From assembly GCA_964612185.1 (NCBI GenBank), contig CAZTCR010000012.1, positions 5,634 to 69,633 of the forward strand: a stretch of 64,000 nucleotides of DNA, written 5' to 3'. Positions 37,506-45,999 of this stretch are shown here, piece by piece. Both the position numbers and the translations under genes were made by a program. This DNA is from UBA1447 sp964612185. GTDB taxonomy: Bacteria > Bacillota > Clostridia > Oscillospirales > Acutalibacteraceae. Numbering within the stretch: the stretch's first letter is position 1; the number at the start of each line of letters is the position of its first letter. The notes beneath the pieces are model-generated. The model had not been told where the DNA came from and did not search any database. It saw only the letters and a program-made list of their open reading frames with translations.

Positions 37506-37805
37506 TCATGTGTTCAGTTTGCCTCTTTTAGATCTGTATGGTATGACGAGAGCAGTCCGCGCAGGATAGAAGTAAATTTGCTGACTATACAGTATTCCAA
37601 CGGTGAACACCAACGCTGACGAAATGCCGCCCCAAACCAGCAAGACGACGGCTGCGGCCAGGCTTGTTACACCGTTGTAAGCCTGCCGGTCGGCAGAGCC
37701 GTTTGAAATATTGATGCAAAAATAGTTTTTTATTATACCGCCGCCCAGCCCGACCGCCATGGATACAGCCAGCAGCAGGGCGACAGGAAGTTGCTCAAGG
37801 CTCAT
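37506..37805 (-). pseudogene. Truncated EamA/DMT-type transporter (N-terminal fragment)
   Basis: The first 65 or so residues match the start of an EamA-type drug/metabolite permease: a helix, then KNYFCINISNGSADRQAYNGVTSLAAAVVLLVWGG, then a third helix. After SALVFTVGI the sequence loses membrane character and ends in a basic tail at residue 99, whereas the family has ten helices and about 280-300 residues. No further permease segments are seen downstream. Most likely a decayed 5' fragment. Its start overlaps the GH36 stop by 4 bp. Confidence 0.6.
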
Positions 37806-39826
37806 GCGTGTGCCTCAATCCAGACAAGGCGGGCAGTTCTGCGCTCCTTGAGTGAAAAGGTGCGGCCTTTTTTGCTCAGTTCATACCCGGAAACCGTAAG
37901 AACTTCACCGCTGTCCTCATCCGTCAGTTTGTATGCGCTCTCGTCCAGGGCGTAGGGCAGTCGCACAGTCAGGCTGTTTTCGGGGCAGTCCTCCATCCGG
38001 AACAACAGCAAAGCACCCCGCTGAACCGCACTGTCAAAGAAAGTGTAAGCAGTAAAACCGGTTTTATCGTCCTGATTATGCCAGGGTGTCAGCACATAAT
38101 AATCCTTGAGCAGGTACCCGCTGAGTTTTTTCCACTCCTGTAGACCGAAACGAAGGAGTTCGAAATCCTGGCTTGGGTCCTGTACAAACTGCGCATCCAC
38201 ATTCAGCGACGGCAGGTAGGATGCCCGCCAGGTGTAAATATCACTGCGGCCGGTAAGTGCCAGCTGCGACTCCTTCTCTTTGGTGTTGGCGCCGCAAAAC
38301 GGAATCCATTTATTGAATGTTGTGGTCATGGATAGCCGCAGTGCTGTGGTGGTACGGTCATTATCGCTGCGCAGCAGCGGGATACCACGCCGCAGCGATT
38401 CCAAATCATTCCGGCCGCCGCCGCTGGCGCAGGAATCCACAAACCCGCAGCCGCCAAAGCTGAGTGTGCATGCGATGATATCATCCCACATTTTGTAGTG
38501 AGCGGCAACGAACTTACACTCTGTGATACCTGCCCGGTTTTCTCCCTCCAAGGTGTCCAAATAAGACCAGAGACTGCCCGGGTCACTGTTGTTGTCTTCC
38601 CGGTACATTTCCACTTTATTTTCACGCAGAACTTTACAAATCCGTTCGGTCGTCCACGCCAGGCATTCCGGAATGCCGATGTTGTTGGCAACCGACCCGC
38701 AGCCTTCGCGCCGAATCGCCCATTCCGGTGTGTAGCCATAGTTTTTAGCCAGTGATTCGGGGTCCGTTACCCGTTCGGGTTCAAACCACATCAGTGTCTT
38801 CATACCATTTGCACGGGCAAAATCCGTTGACTCGCGAAAAGTATCGCCCGGCCACTTAACAGGGTCCAGCGTCCAGGTGCCGACAGTGCCCCACCAGTCC
38901 CTCTCCGGGCTGGAGCCGTCCGGCGCTATATACCAGCCGGCATCAAACCAGCGGAAGTCCACCTTAACATCTTCGGCCAGCATCTTTTCCAATGATGGCC
39001 GCCATGTTGTCGAACGCTCGGAAATACTGCCGTCAGAGTTTGGCAGCCCGGTATCCGATGCAAGGCAGCAGCTTGAAAACGGCTGCGTCCGGTTGCCGTA
39101 TGCATCCGCTGCAGGCATATTGCAATGGACAAACCAGCTGCGCCAATAGTTGACAGCGTGGTTTTCGCTGCGGAGTGTGTACGGTGCCCGGACAAACAGT
39201 GCTGTTCTGATTTTTTCGCCGGGTTTTAAATAAGTTTTGAGCCCCGGTGTCGAACGAGCCGTAAAAGTGGTTGTGTCCGTATCGGTTGTAAAGTCGGCCG
39301 TCCAACTGCCGGCCCAACCGATGGCCAGCATTACGCCGCAATCCCCGTACTCCAGGTTGAAGTACGGGAAATTGACATGTGTAGGGCGGCCGCTGTCTGA
39401 CAGAAAGTGAACAGGCAACTCTTGAAGATCATAAGCATATGGCTGATATAAATTCACATGGTCGCCCAAAATTCCCTTGAGCACCGGTCGCCCGCCGGTA
39501 AAGGTCAGCGTGCTTTCCGGGTTTTCCAGAATACCGCTGTTTTCACTGCCGGTGTTCTCAAACCAAACGGTCCACTCCGACACGCCATAAGCCGGATAAT
39601 AAGCTGTCAGCAGTGTCACCTGCAGACCATCTTGCAAAACCCAAACCCTCTCAACCATTTCTTTTTTTGTATCCGATGACATAGCCCGTCCTGTTTCGCG
39701 AAAAGCTTCCGGCGGAAAACCGTCATACCGTCTGCCGTTATAAGTGAACGAAAACGGAAAATTTTCCGGATTTTCAAGCAGTGTGCGATACCACTCGCCG
39801 GCATCTGTGTTTACATAATTTTTCAT
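37802..39826 (-). CDS. GH36-type alpha-galactosidase
   Basis: A 674-residue clan GH-D enzyme without signal peptide, thus cytoplasmic. After an N-terminal beta-domain, the TIM barrel shows WFDAGWY (about 297), LMWFEPERV (about 345), EMYREDNNSD at about 410, where the Asp corresponds to the GH36 nucleophile, and CASGGGRNDLES (about 465), the usual acid/base region with SCxSGGGR. It hydrolyses terminal alpha-galactosides, likely those imported by the GPH symporter in the same operon. Follows the unassigned glycosidase by 46 bp. Confidence 0.9.
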   Translation of the reverse strand: MKNYVNTDAGEWYRTLLENPENFPFSFTYNGRRYDGFPPEAFRETGRAMSSDTKKEMVERVWVLQDGLQVTLLTAYYPAYGVSEWTVWFENTGSENSGILENPESTLTFTGGRPVLKGILGDHVNLYQPYAYDLQELPVHFLSDSGRPTHVNFPYFNLEYGDCGVMLAIGWAGSWTADFTTDTDTTTFTARSTPGLKTYLKPGEKIRTALFVRAPYTLRSENHAVNYWRSWFVHCNMPAADAYGNRTQPFSSCCLASDTGLPNSDGSISERSTTWRPSLEKMLAEDVKVDFRWFDAGWYIAPDGSSPERDWWGTVGTWTLDPVKWPGDTFRESTDFARANGMKTLMWFEPERVTDPESLAKNYGYTPEWAIRREGCGSVANNIGIPECLAWTTERICKVLRENKVEMYREDNNSDPGSLWSYLDTLEGENRAGITECKFVAAHYKMWDDIIACTLSFGGCGFVDSCASGGGRNDLESLRRGIPLLRSDNDRTTTALRLSMTTTFNKWIPFCGANTKEKESQLALTGRSDIYTWRASYLPSLNVDAQFVQDPSQDFELLRFGLQEWKKLSGYLLKDYYVLTPWHNQDDKTGFTAYTFFDSAVQRGALLLFRMEDCPENSLTVRLPYALDESAYKLTDEDSGEVLTVSGYELSKKGRTFSLKERRTARLVWIEAHA

Positions 39827-39872
39827 CTTTTGATTTTCTCCCTTTTAAATTATTCGATGTATGGCTGCAGAT

Positions 39873-42215
39873 TTACTTGTTGACGACCCTTTCCGGATTC
39901 CCTCTGTTGATAAACCGCACCGATATCTCCGGCGTTTCGTATTTATCGTGATCACAGGAAAAGGCGACCGCGGAGGTGCCTTTGGGCAGCGCAGCGGTTC
40001 CCAATGCCTCAACATTTTCGATTGTTGTGAAGTTTTTATTGGTCAATTCCGCTTTACCGTCAAAATCAACCAGTAAATATTGATTTTCCGAAACGGTGCA
40101 AATGAATTTAATCGTCCCGCCTGCTGTCTTAAACGCAGGGTTGGAAATACTCCCCTCGCCCTCGTTTTTCAGGCGTATGGAAAAGCCCGCTTCCATACGG
40201 TTGGTTACAGACCAATCCGAACCGCCGGGCTGCCCGGGCTGCATTTCCGCGAGGTTGCAGACATACGGTTTTAAAATCTCCATCGGGTAGAGCAGGTACG
40301 AATTTTCGTCCTCTTTTTCCAGATGCCATTCGGTTGCCGGATCTTTCAGTTTTTCTTTTTGCTCCTCTGTAAAAGCATCCGCAAGGCGCAGCGTGTCCCA
40401 ATACTTCATGGCAGTTAACAGCTTGTCAATCTGACCGTGCAGATGGAGTGTTTGTACCGATATGGTCATCCCGTAACCGGCGTCAAAGCCCGCGGATTCG
40501 GACAGCGCCCATTCCAGGTCTTCCAAAGTCGAGCATTCAAACTTTTTATCTGCCAGCCTTATCAGGAACCAGCCGAGCATCCGCGGGAACAGGTTGCGGC
40601 GGAAGAAATGCTGGTTTTTAATACGGTATTCCACCTGCCCGGTGCGCATCGCCTCACCCCAAGGCTCGCCCCAGTTCATGCGGGTATTCATGTGCCAGGT
40701 AAAGTGGTGCAGGCCGCTCGCGTCGTTGATGACGGTATGATCCCAGCCGTTAAAGCAGCGGACGGAAAACCTGGTGTGCGCGTATTCGTCGTGCCCGGTG
40801 TAGTCGCAGCCTTCCAACCCGTCAAAAGAAATCTGGCTCAATCCCGTTTTATTGAAGATTTCAACAATGCGGTCGCTGAACGCGTCCTGCAGTTCCAAAT
40901 CCGGGAACAGCGTGTTATACGGATAATCCCAAAGTTTATAAAGCGGCGCTTCTTTTTTATGGGCGGAAGCGGTTGTATCGAACTCGCCCCGCCGGCAGTT
41001 TTTCAAGAGATAACAACTGTCTTTTTCTTCAAAGGAACCAAAAGATATCAGCTCGTTTTCACACTGCAGGGCATTGAGAGTCATCGGTGTGTCGAAATAG
41101 TGGGATTTTTTAATCAGGATGTCTGTCTGTGACTCGTCGATGTCTTCGATGAAATACAGCTGCCCCTGTTTGAGCAGATGTTCGCTCGGTACGGGGGTCA
41201 CATAAGCATCGTTCGTATTCAAAAAGTTCGTGAGGGTGTGAACACCGACCAAGATACCGTTGTTTTTGCATTTTTCAACAATTTCTTTGATCTGTTCGTC
41301 CCCGCCCGGGAAGCCGTCCTCGTTAAAGGTAAAATGCCCCCAGCTTTGAAAGGGGCCGTCATGGTAGATATATTTAAAACCCGCAATCTTCGCCTTTTCA
41401 ATCACAAAGTCCATATCGTCCTGATAAAAATTGGAGATTAGGTAGGACCGCATCGCCCCGCGTGACACCTTGCCCCACTCGCCTTCAATGATCGGGTGCG
41501 GCAGCCCCTGTTCAATTTCAATCTGCCCGATTCTTTCTAACGCGTCTTTTTGTTTGCAGGCAAACAGCGCGATTTTCGCGCCTTTTATATGAGCGTCTTC
41601 GCCCTTGACCGGCAGCACCAAGCAATCCTTGACGCCGTTGACTTCCCGGTACTCCGTCCGGTCGCGGCGGCGGCAGGAAAACTGCAGAACTGCGCCGCCT
41701 TCCACCCTCGCTGCGGCACGAGCCGTTTCGGCAAATCCGCCGACGGAAATTTCGGTGCTCTCCTGCTTATATTTCACCTTTTCCTTTATCTTGCCCGCAT
41801 ATTCCTGCGGAACACCCTGCACGGTTTTGATGTTAAGCGCCTGCATCCCGAAAGCGACATTGTTCCCTTGGCAGACACCGATAATGTCGCCCACCACCTC
41901 GTCGAGGGTGACGAATACGGGGCCGAACATCAGGGCATCCGCGTCCGCCGGAACTTCGACGGCTTCAAAGGACACGCAAACATCGGTTTCAACAAATTTC
42001 AAACAAACTTTACTGCCGCCTTCAAAAACGAATATGATGGTATCATCTTTTACCCCGGCCTTTTGCGGTGGGTAAATTTTTCCGTCGGACAAAAGTGATA
42101 CCAGCGCACTCCGCTCACCTTTGAGCAGCACTTCTTTTTCATCCGCTCTGACGGAGGTTATTAACCCGGTTTCAGCCAGCGTTATTTCGGTAAAGCGCGA
42201 TTTCCATGTTATCAT
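39873..42215 (-). CDS. Large cytoplasmic protein, putative unassigned glycoside hydrolase
   Basis: A 780-residue protein I cannot assign to a named family. Its N-terminal 230 residues look like a beta-sandwich, followed by a probable (beta/alpha)8 barrel beginning GAMRSYLISNFYQDDMDFVIEKAKIAG... with FKYIYHDGPFQSWGHFTFN, a central acidic strand end ISFDGLEGCDYTGHDEYAH, and a C-terminal beta domain. The layout is like that of clan GH-D or GH31-type enzymes. ATG at 42215 has GGAGG 7 nt upstream. Its position between a GPH symporter and a GH36 gene supports a role in sugar breakdown. Confidence 0.6.
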   Translation of the reverse strand: MITWKSRFTEITLAETGLITSVRADEKEVLLKGERSALVSLLSDGKIYPPQKAGVKDDTIIFVFEGGSKVCLKFVETDVCVSFEAVEVPADADALMFGPVFVTLDEVVGDIIGVCQGNNVAFGMQALNIKTVQGVPQEYAGKIKEKVKYKQESTEISVGGFAETARAAARVEGGAVLQFSCRRRDRTEYREVNGVKDCLVLPVKGEDAHIKGAKIALFACKQKDALERIGQIEIEQGLPHPIIEGEWGKVSRGAMRSYLISNFYQDDMDFVIEKAKIAGFKYIYHDGPFQSWGHFTFNEDGFPGGDEQIKEIVEKCKNNGILVGVHTLTNFLNTNDAYVTPVPSEHLLKQGQLYFIEDIDESQTDILIKKSHYFDTPMTLNALQCENELISFGSFEEKDSCYLLKNCRRGEFDTTASAHKKEAPLYKLWDYPYNTLFPDLELQDAFSDRIVEIFNKTGLSQISFDGLEGCDYTGHDEYAHTRFSVRCFNGWDHTVINDASGLHHFTWHMNTRMNWGEPWGEAMRTGQVEYRIKNQHFFRRNLFPRMLGWFLIRLADKKFECSTLEDLEWALSESAGFDAGYGMTISVQTLHLHGQIDKLLTAMKYWDTLRLADAFTEEQKEKLKDPATEWHLEKEDENSYLLYPMEILKPYVCNLAEMQPGQPGGSDWSVTNRMEAGFSIRLKNEGEGSISNPAFKTAGGTIKFICTVSENQYLLVDFDGKAELTNKNFTTIENVEALGTAALPKGTSAVAFSCDHDKYETPEISVRFINRGNPERVVNK

Positions 42216-42252
42216 CACGAATCCTCCGTATCATCTAATATTCCGGCTGCTT

Positions 42253-43089
42253 TCAGCCAGCCCATGTAATCGTCAAATCGTCCATCTCCATGCCGTTTTT
42301 TGTGGGATACCACCGGTTGCCCAGCATAACCGCGTCCTGCTTGCAAAGCATAGTCACCTGCTTAAGGCCCGCGCAGCTGAAAAAGGCGTAGTCGCCGATT
42401 TGCGTCACATTGGCCGGAATGGTTATTTGTGTCATTGCTTCACAGAAAGCGAACGCGTCTTTGCCAATAGATACAAGGCTCGCGGGCAACACCATATTTT
42501 TCAGCGCAGTCGCCTTGTGGAATGCTTTTTCCTCAATGGTCACCAACCCTGCCGGCAAAACAACCGCTTCAAGGTCAGCGCACTTATAGAACGCTTTGGT
42601 GTGTATTGTTTCCACCCCGGCAGGAACGGTATAGCTTGCCTTACCGGTTACTTTGCCGTCCGCATCGACGGTCACGCCCTTTTTAATCGGGTAATAAATC
42701 AGCGTTTTCATATCTTTGCTGAACAGCACCCCGTCCACGGCAGTGAAATATTCATTGCCGGGGTCGACAGTAAACTCTTTAAGCGAGGTGTTGTTGGTGA
42801 ACGCCCACCCGCCGATTTCACGCACATTTTTACCGATTGTTATGCTTAACAGGCTTGTTGCGTTAAACGCGCCGAAATTTGCCACCTTCACCACCGGCAT
42901 CCCGTCGACTTCATCCGGGATGACCAAGTTCTTCACGGTCGATTTATCCTTGTAAGTTCTGATGATAACCGTATGGTCCTCCACAGAATAACGAAATCCG
43001 TCATAAGTTTTTAAGCTGCAGCCTGAAAGCCCTGCTGTCATAATAACCAATACTAAGGCAATCAGGAGTGCCTTGACAACTTTACTCAC
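42253..43089 (-). CDS. Leucine-rich-repeat (BspA-type) lipoprotein
   Basis: A 278-residue exported lipoprotein: hydrophobic signal then the lipobox LSGC with Cys24 as the lipidation site. The body carries LRR_5 (BspA-like) repeats with the pattern IP-V--IG--AF--C--L, for example VTQIGDYAFFSCAGLKQV. Such repeats bind proteins or polysaccharides at the surface. It overlaps the GPH symporter gene by 8 bp, so it is in the sugar operon and may capture substrate. Confidence 0.85.
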   Translation of the reverse strand: MSKVVKALLIALVLVIMTAGLSGCSLKTYDGFRYSVEDHTVIIRTYKDKSTVKNLVIPDEVDGMPVVKVANFGAFNATSLLSITIGKNVREIGGWAFTNNTSLKEFTVDPGNEYFTAVDGVLFSKDMKTLIYYPIKKGVTVDADGKVTGKASYTVPAGVETIHTKAFYKCADLEAVVLPAGLVTIEEKAFHKATALKNMVLPASLVSIGKDAFAFCEAMTQITIPANVTQIGDYAFFSCAGLKQVTMLCKQDAVMLGNRWYPTKNGMEMDDLTITWAG

Positions 43090-44782
43090 CCGCGTTCACC
43101 TCCGCCAACTCCGCAGCGGGCGCTTCCTCCGCCTGCCGGACGCGTTCTTTCAGTTCCTCAATGATTTTTTTGTGTTTTTCTTTGGTTATGTCATAGAAGA
43201 AAAATGGCGCCATGCCCAGCACACTTCCCAAAATGGACCCCCAAATGTAGATGTTCAGCAGTGTACTGCGGATTCCGTCGTCATAAAACACATCCCAGTC
43301 TGAGGTGAAGCCCGCCAGTGCCAAAATCAGCGGCAATATCCAGCCGGTTGCCTGCCCGATCGGGCCGGTGATCCAGCTGCTGATGCCCTGAATCGAGTCA
43401 CAGCGTTCCCCGAAGCGCCACTGGTGGTACTCCATAATTTCACCCGCAAATCCGCTGGAAGCACCGCCGGAAACCTCTCCGGTAAAGTTGCGTATCGCCA
43501 TAAACACCAGCATAAGCACCAGGTTATTCGTTAAGACTGCAACAGCGATGCCAACCGTCAGGGCAATGTTGCCAAACATTCCGGCAATATAAACATCGCG
43601 CCGTTCATACCGCTTAATAAGCATGGGCGTGATAAAAAACCCGAGGTTGCAGGGGATGACAAGAACCGTAGTCACAAAACCCATCAGCCATTCCCGGCGC
43701 AGCGCATAAACAAAAAACAAGGTCATCAGGTTGCCGGCAATCCCGGACCAGGAGCCGATCAAACCGGATATATTCCGAATCCAGAGGTACTTATTGCGCA
43801 GCACCTGTTTGGCGCCCTTGAGGAAAGTCACCTTGACGCGCAGCTCTTTTTTCAGTTCAATCACGCGCTCTTTTACAAACACCAGGGATAAATTCATCAG
43901 CATACCGACACCGCACAAGATAGGGATAAACACCTTGTAAGTTGTCAGGTTGGTATACCCGCCGGTGAACGAAGCCATCAGCGGGAACAGCATGAATAAA
44001 ATGGTTTGCGGCAGGTTGTAAAAAAACGGCGCGATGGAGAAGAACTTTTGCCGCTCCTGCGAATTCGGAGTAATAAAGTTTATCATGCCGATGGTGGACC
44101 CGTAGTCCGCGGTCATTGTGCCGAGCAGCCCGAACAGAAAATGCAGGATAACCACCTTACCTGAGTAACTAAAGGCGTTATAGTTCACATACGGGATCAC
44201 ACACAGCAAGATATAAATCGGGATGGAATAGATCAGAACGAAGGGTTTGGCTCTGCCGTATTTTTCGCTGAACTTGTAACGGACAAACCAATCCGAATAA
44301 AAATTGAACACGCTGATGACAAGAACATTGCCGACAATCTGCGGCATGCCGACCAAAAAGCTTTCAAAGGTATCGGGCGGCAGGGAATACGCCACTAGCC
44401 CGAGAATCAGCTTAACACCCATCGCGGCGTGGGCAATGTTGCGCACCTTCTTGTCAATGCGGCCGAAGTTTTCATAAATTAACATGTTCAGCGGTGTCAT
44501 CCAGGTAAACACATACCCCGAAACCATGCCGATAATGCCGATTTTATAGAAATCCATGACGGATATGCCCATAATGGCACCGCAGAAAAAGCCCGCGTTA
44601 AAGCCGATAAACCCAGCCACATACTGATATATGTTCCCGCCCGACGCGCTCACGCAAAAGGCGACAAACTCCTTTATGGAAACATACTCACCTTCTTTGG
44701 GGTGGTTCCAGTAGGTTTTTACATAGCGTTTGCCCTTTTCAAACTGCTCACGCGACAGATATTGTTTGACATTCAGTTTCAT
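43082..44782 (-). CDS. GPH-type sugar:cation symporter (MFS superfamily)
   Basis: A 566-residue protein with about 12 helices and soluble extensions at both ends; the N-terminal 45 residues are basic and precede VSIKEFVAFCVSASGGN, and the C-terminal 40 residues are acidic and coiled. The general layout (FVRYKFSEKYGRAKPFVLI after helix 4) matches glycoside-pentoside-hexuronide symporters. The ATG at 44782 has AAGG 8 nt upstream; a GTG 5 codons earlier lacks one. With GH36 and the regulator it forms an uptake-and-hydrolysis unit. Confidence 0.8.
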   Translation of the reverse strand: MKLNVKQYLSREQFEKGKRYVKTYWNHPKEGEYVSIKEFVAFCVSASGGNIYQYVAGFIGFNAGFFCGAIMGISVMDFYKIGIIGMVSGYVFTWMTPLNMLIYENFGRIDKKVRNIAHAAMGVKLILGLVAYSLPPDTFESFLVGMPQIVGNVLVISVFNFYSDWFVRYKFSEKYGRAKPFVLIYSIPIYILLCVIPYVNYNAFSYSGKVVILHFLFGLLGTMTADYGSTIGMINFITPNSQERQKFFSIAPFFYNLPQTILFMLFPLMASFTGGYTNLTTYKVFIPILCGVGMLMNLSLVFVKERVIELKKELRVKVTFLKGAKQVLRNKYLWIRNISGLIGSWSGIAGNLMTLFFVYALRREWLMGFVTTVLVIPCNLGFFITPMLIKRYERRDVYIAGMFGNIALTVGIAVAVLTNNLVLMLVFMAIRNFTGEVSGGASSGFAGEIMEYHQWRFGERCDSIQGISSWITGPIGQATGWILPLILALAGFTSDWDVFYDDGIRSTLLNIYIWGSILGSVLGMAPFFFYDITKEKHKKIIEELKERVRQAEEAPAAELAEVNAGE

Positions 44783-44826
44783 ACATACCGCCTTCACGCG
44801 TTTGTTGTTGACTGTGAGAGGGGGTT

Positions 44827-45768
44827 TCAGCGGCGCTGAATTTTTCTTAAGTCCTGCGAAATAATCTCCAGCCCCGTGAATATATCCTTCAAATATCTGT
44901 CTGAAACGAGCACGCGGGGCACAGCGTATGCCGGCATGTGCTTCACGGCTTCCGAAATAATTTGATCAATCTTGTTTTGAGTGTCCGAAGTGTAAAAGAC
45001 GATCAGCTCAGGATTGAGCATAATAATCAGCGAGCGGACAACCTTTGCGCAGTATACCGGGGTAACCGGCTCACACGGCTCATCGCGCAGAAATGATATT
45101 TCCCCCGCGAAGCCGTTCGCGCCGCGCAGGATTTTGCCGTTGACAATTTGCCCGAGCCCGATGCCGTTATGACCGAACTGCAGGGTGGCAAGGGTGGCGT
45201 TTTCTTTGTTCACGGCATATACAACAGCGGCAGACGCGGTCAGCTTCATGTCGTTCTCAATCACCGCGTCAACCTTATGTTTAGACATTAGATATTCTTT
45301 TAAATCAAAGCCATTGAGGGAGGGATTATAATACCAATCAACAATCTTGCCATCATCGGTTATAGCCGGCACAGCTACACAAATAATTTTAACATTCGTA
45401 TATTTAGCGCGGATTGAATTAAATACCGTATCGATCTCTTTGCAAAATTCTTTCAGTTCAATGGTCTTTTGACCGGCTTCGCAAATGTGCTGCGCAAAGT
45501 CTTTTAGCGCATAATGCAGCGCCTCATTATCAAGCGCAAAATACAAGGTATACAGATAAGCGGCGTTAAGGTAGTACAACTGTGCCTTTCGCCCGCCGGT
45601 TGAGGGTGCGACAACAGACGGTACAATCACCCCCGCCTTTATGCCGAAATCGATTGCTTTTGAGACGGTTGGAATGCTCAAACCCGTTGTTTGAGATACC
45701 TCGGATATCGCGCAGCTGTTACCGGTTCGCATGGCGTTAATAATGGCGTTGAAATGAAATGTTTTCAA
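44827..45768 (-). CDS. ROK-type transcriptional regulator
   Basis: A 313-residue protein with an N-terminal winged HTH (SEVSQTTGLSIPTVSKAIDFGIKAGVI, residues about 22-48) and a ROK-like domain: VAVPAITDDGKIV, a DMKLTASAA segment, TLQFGHNGIGLGQIVNGKILRGANGFAGEISFL. The ExGH and zinc Cys motifs of canonical sugar-kinase-like ROK proteins are absent, so it is a regulator, not a kinase. It is the first gene before the symporter and is probably the local repressor; a 9-bp palindrome lies under its promoter. Confidence 0.85.
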   Translation of the reverse strand: MKTFHFNAIINAMRTGNSCAISEVSQTTGLSIPTVSKAIDFGIKAGVIVPSVVAPSTGGRKAQLYYLNAAYLYTLYFALDNEALHYALKDFAQHICEAGQKTIELKEFCKEIDTVFNSIRAKYTNVKIICVAVPAITDDGKIVDWYYNPSLNGFDLKEYLMSKHKVDAVIENDMKLTASAAVVYAVNKENATLATLQFGHNGIGLGQIVNGKILRGANGFAGEISFLRDEPCEPVTPVYCAKVVRSLIIMLNPELIVFYTSDTQNKIDQIISEAVKHMPAYAVPRVLVSDRYLKDIFTGLEIISQDLRKIQRR

Positions 45769-45831
45769 AACGGCACCTCATATTTCGGTTTATTTGCGAA
45801 AGGATAAAATTAAAAAAATCATTCAAAGAGA

Positions 45832-45887
45832 AATACTTTTTTAACTTGCTTTTAAAAGTATTATACACTGGATTTTCAAAAGGTCAA
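45832..45887 (-). promoter_or_regulatory. Promoter and palindromic operator of the sugar operon
   Basis: Minus strand TTGACC (45882-45887) and TATAAT (45860-45865) with a 16-bp spacer. Overlapping the -10 end and the start of transcription is a perfect 9-bp inverted repeat, AATACTTTT (45854-45862 on the minus strand) and AAAAGTATT (45832-45840), with a 13-bp centre. This is the natural site for the ROK-type repressor encoded first in the operon. Confidence 0.7.
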
Positions 45888-45950
45888 ACACTTTTTATCG
45901 GCGTGTTAGGCCCATGTTAGGGTCATAAGGTTAAGGTCGTCTAAAAAAAG

Positions 45951-45982
45951 ACCCCCGGGGAGAAATCGTTCTCGCCCGGGGT
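45951..45982 (-). terminator. Terminator of the hrcA-grpE-dnaK-dnaJ operon
   Basis: A long stem (ACCCCGGG outer arm pairing with CCCGGGGGT, inner GAGAA/TTTCTC) 17 nt past the dnaJ stop, followed on the minus strand by seven U residues. Confidence 0.93.
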
Positions 45983-45999
45983 GCCACTACATTGTTATT

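Noticed and set aside
44827..45768. Sugar kinase activity for the ROK protein
   Set aside because: The ExGH and zinc-cysteine motifs of ROK kinases are missing and an N-terminal HTH is present, so it was called a regulator.
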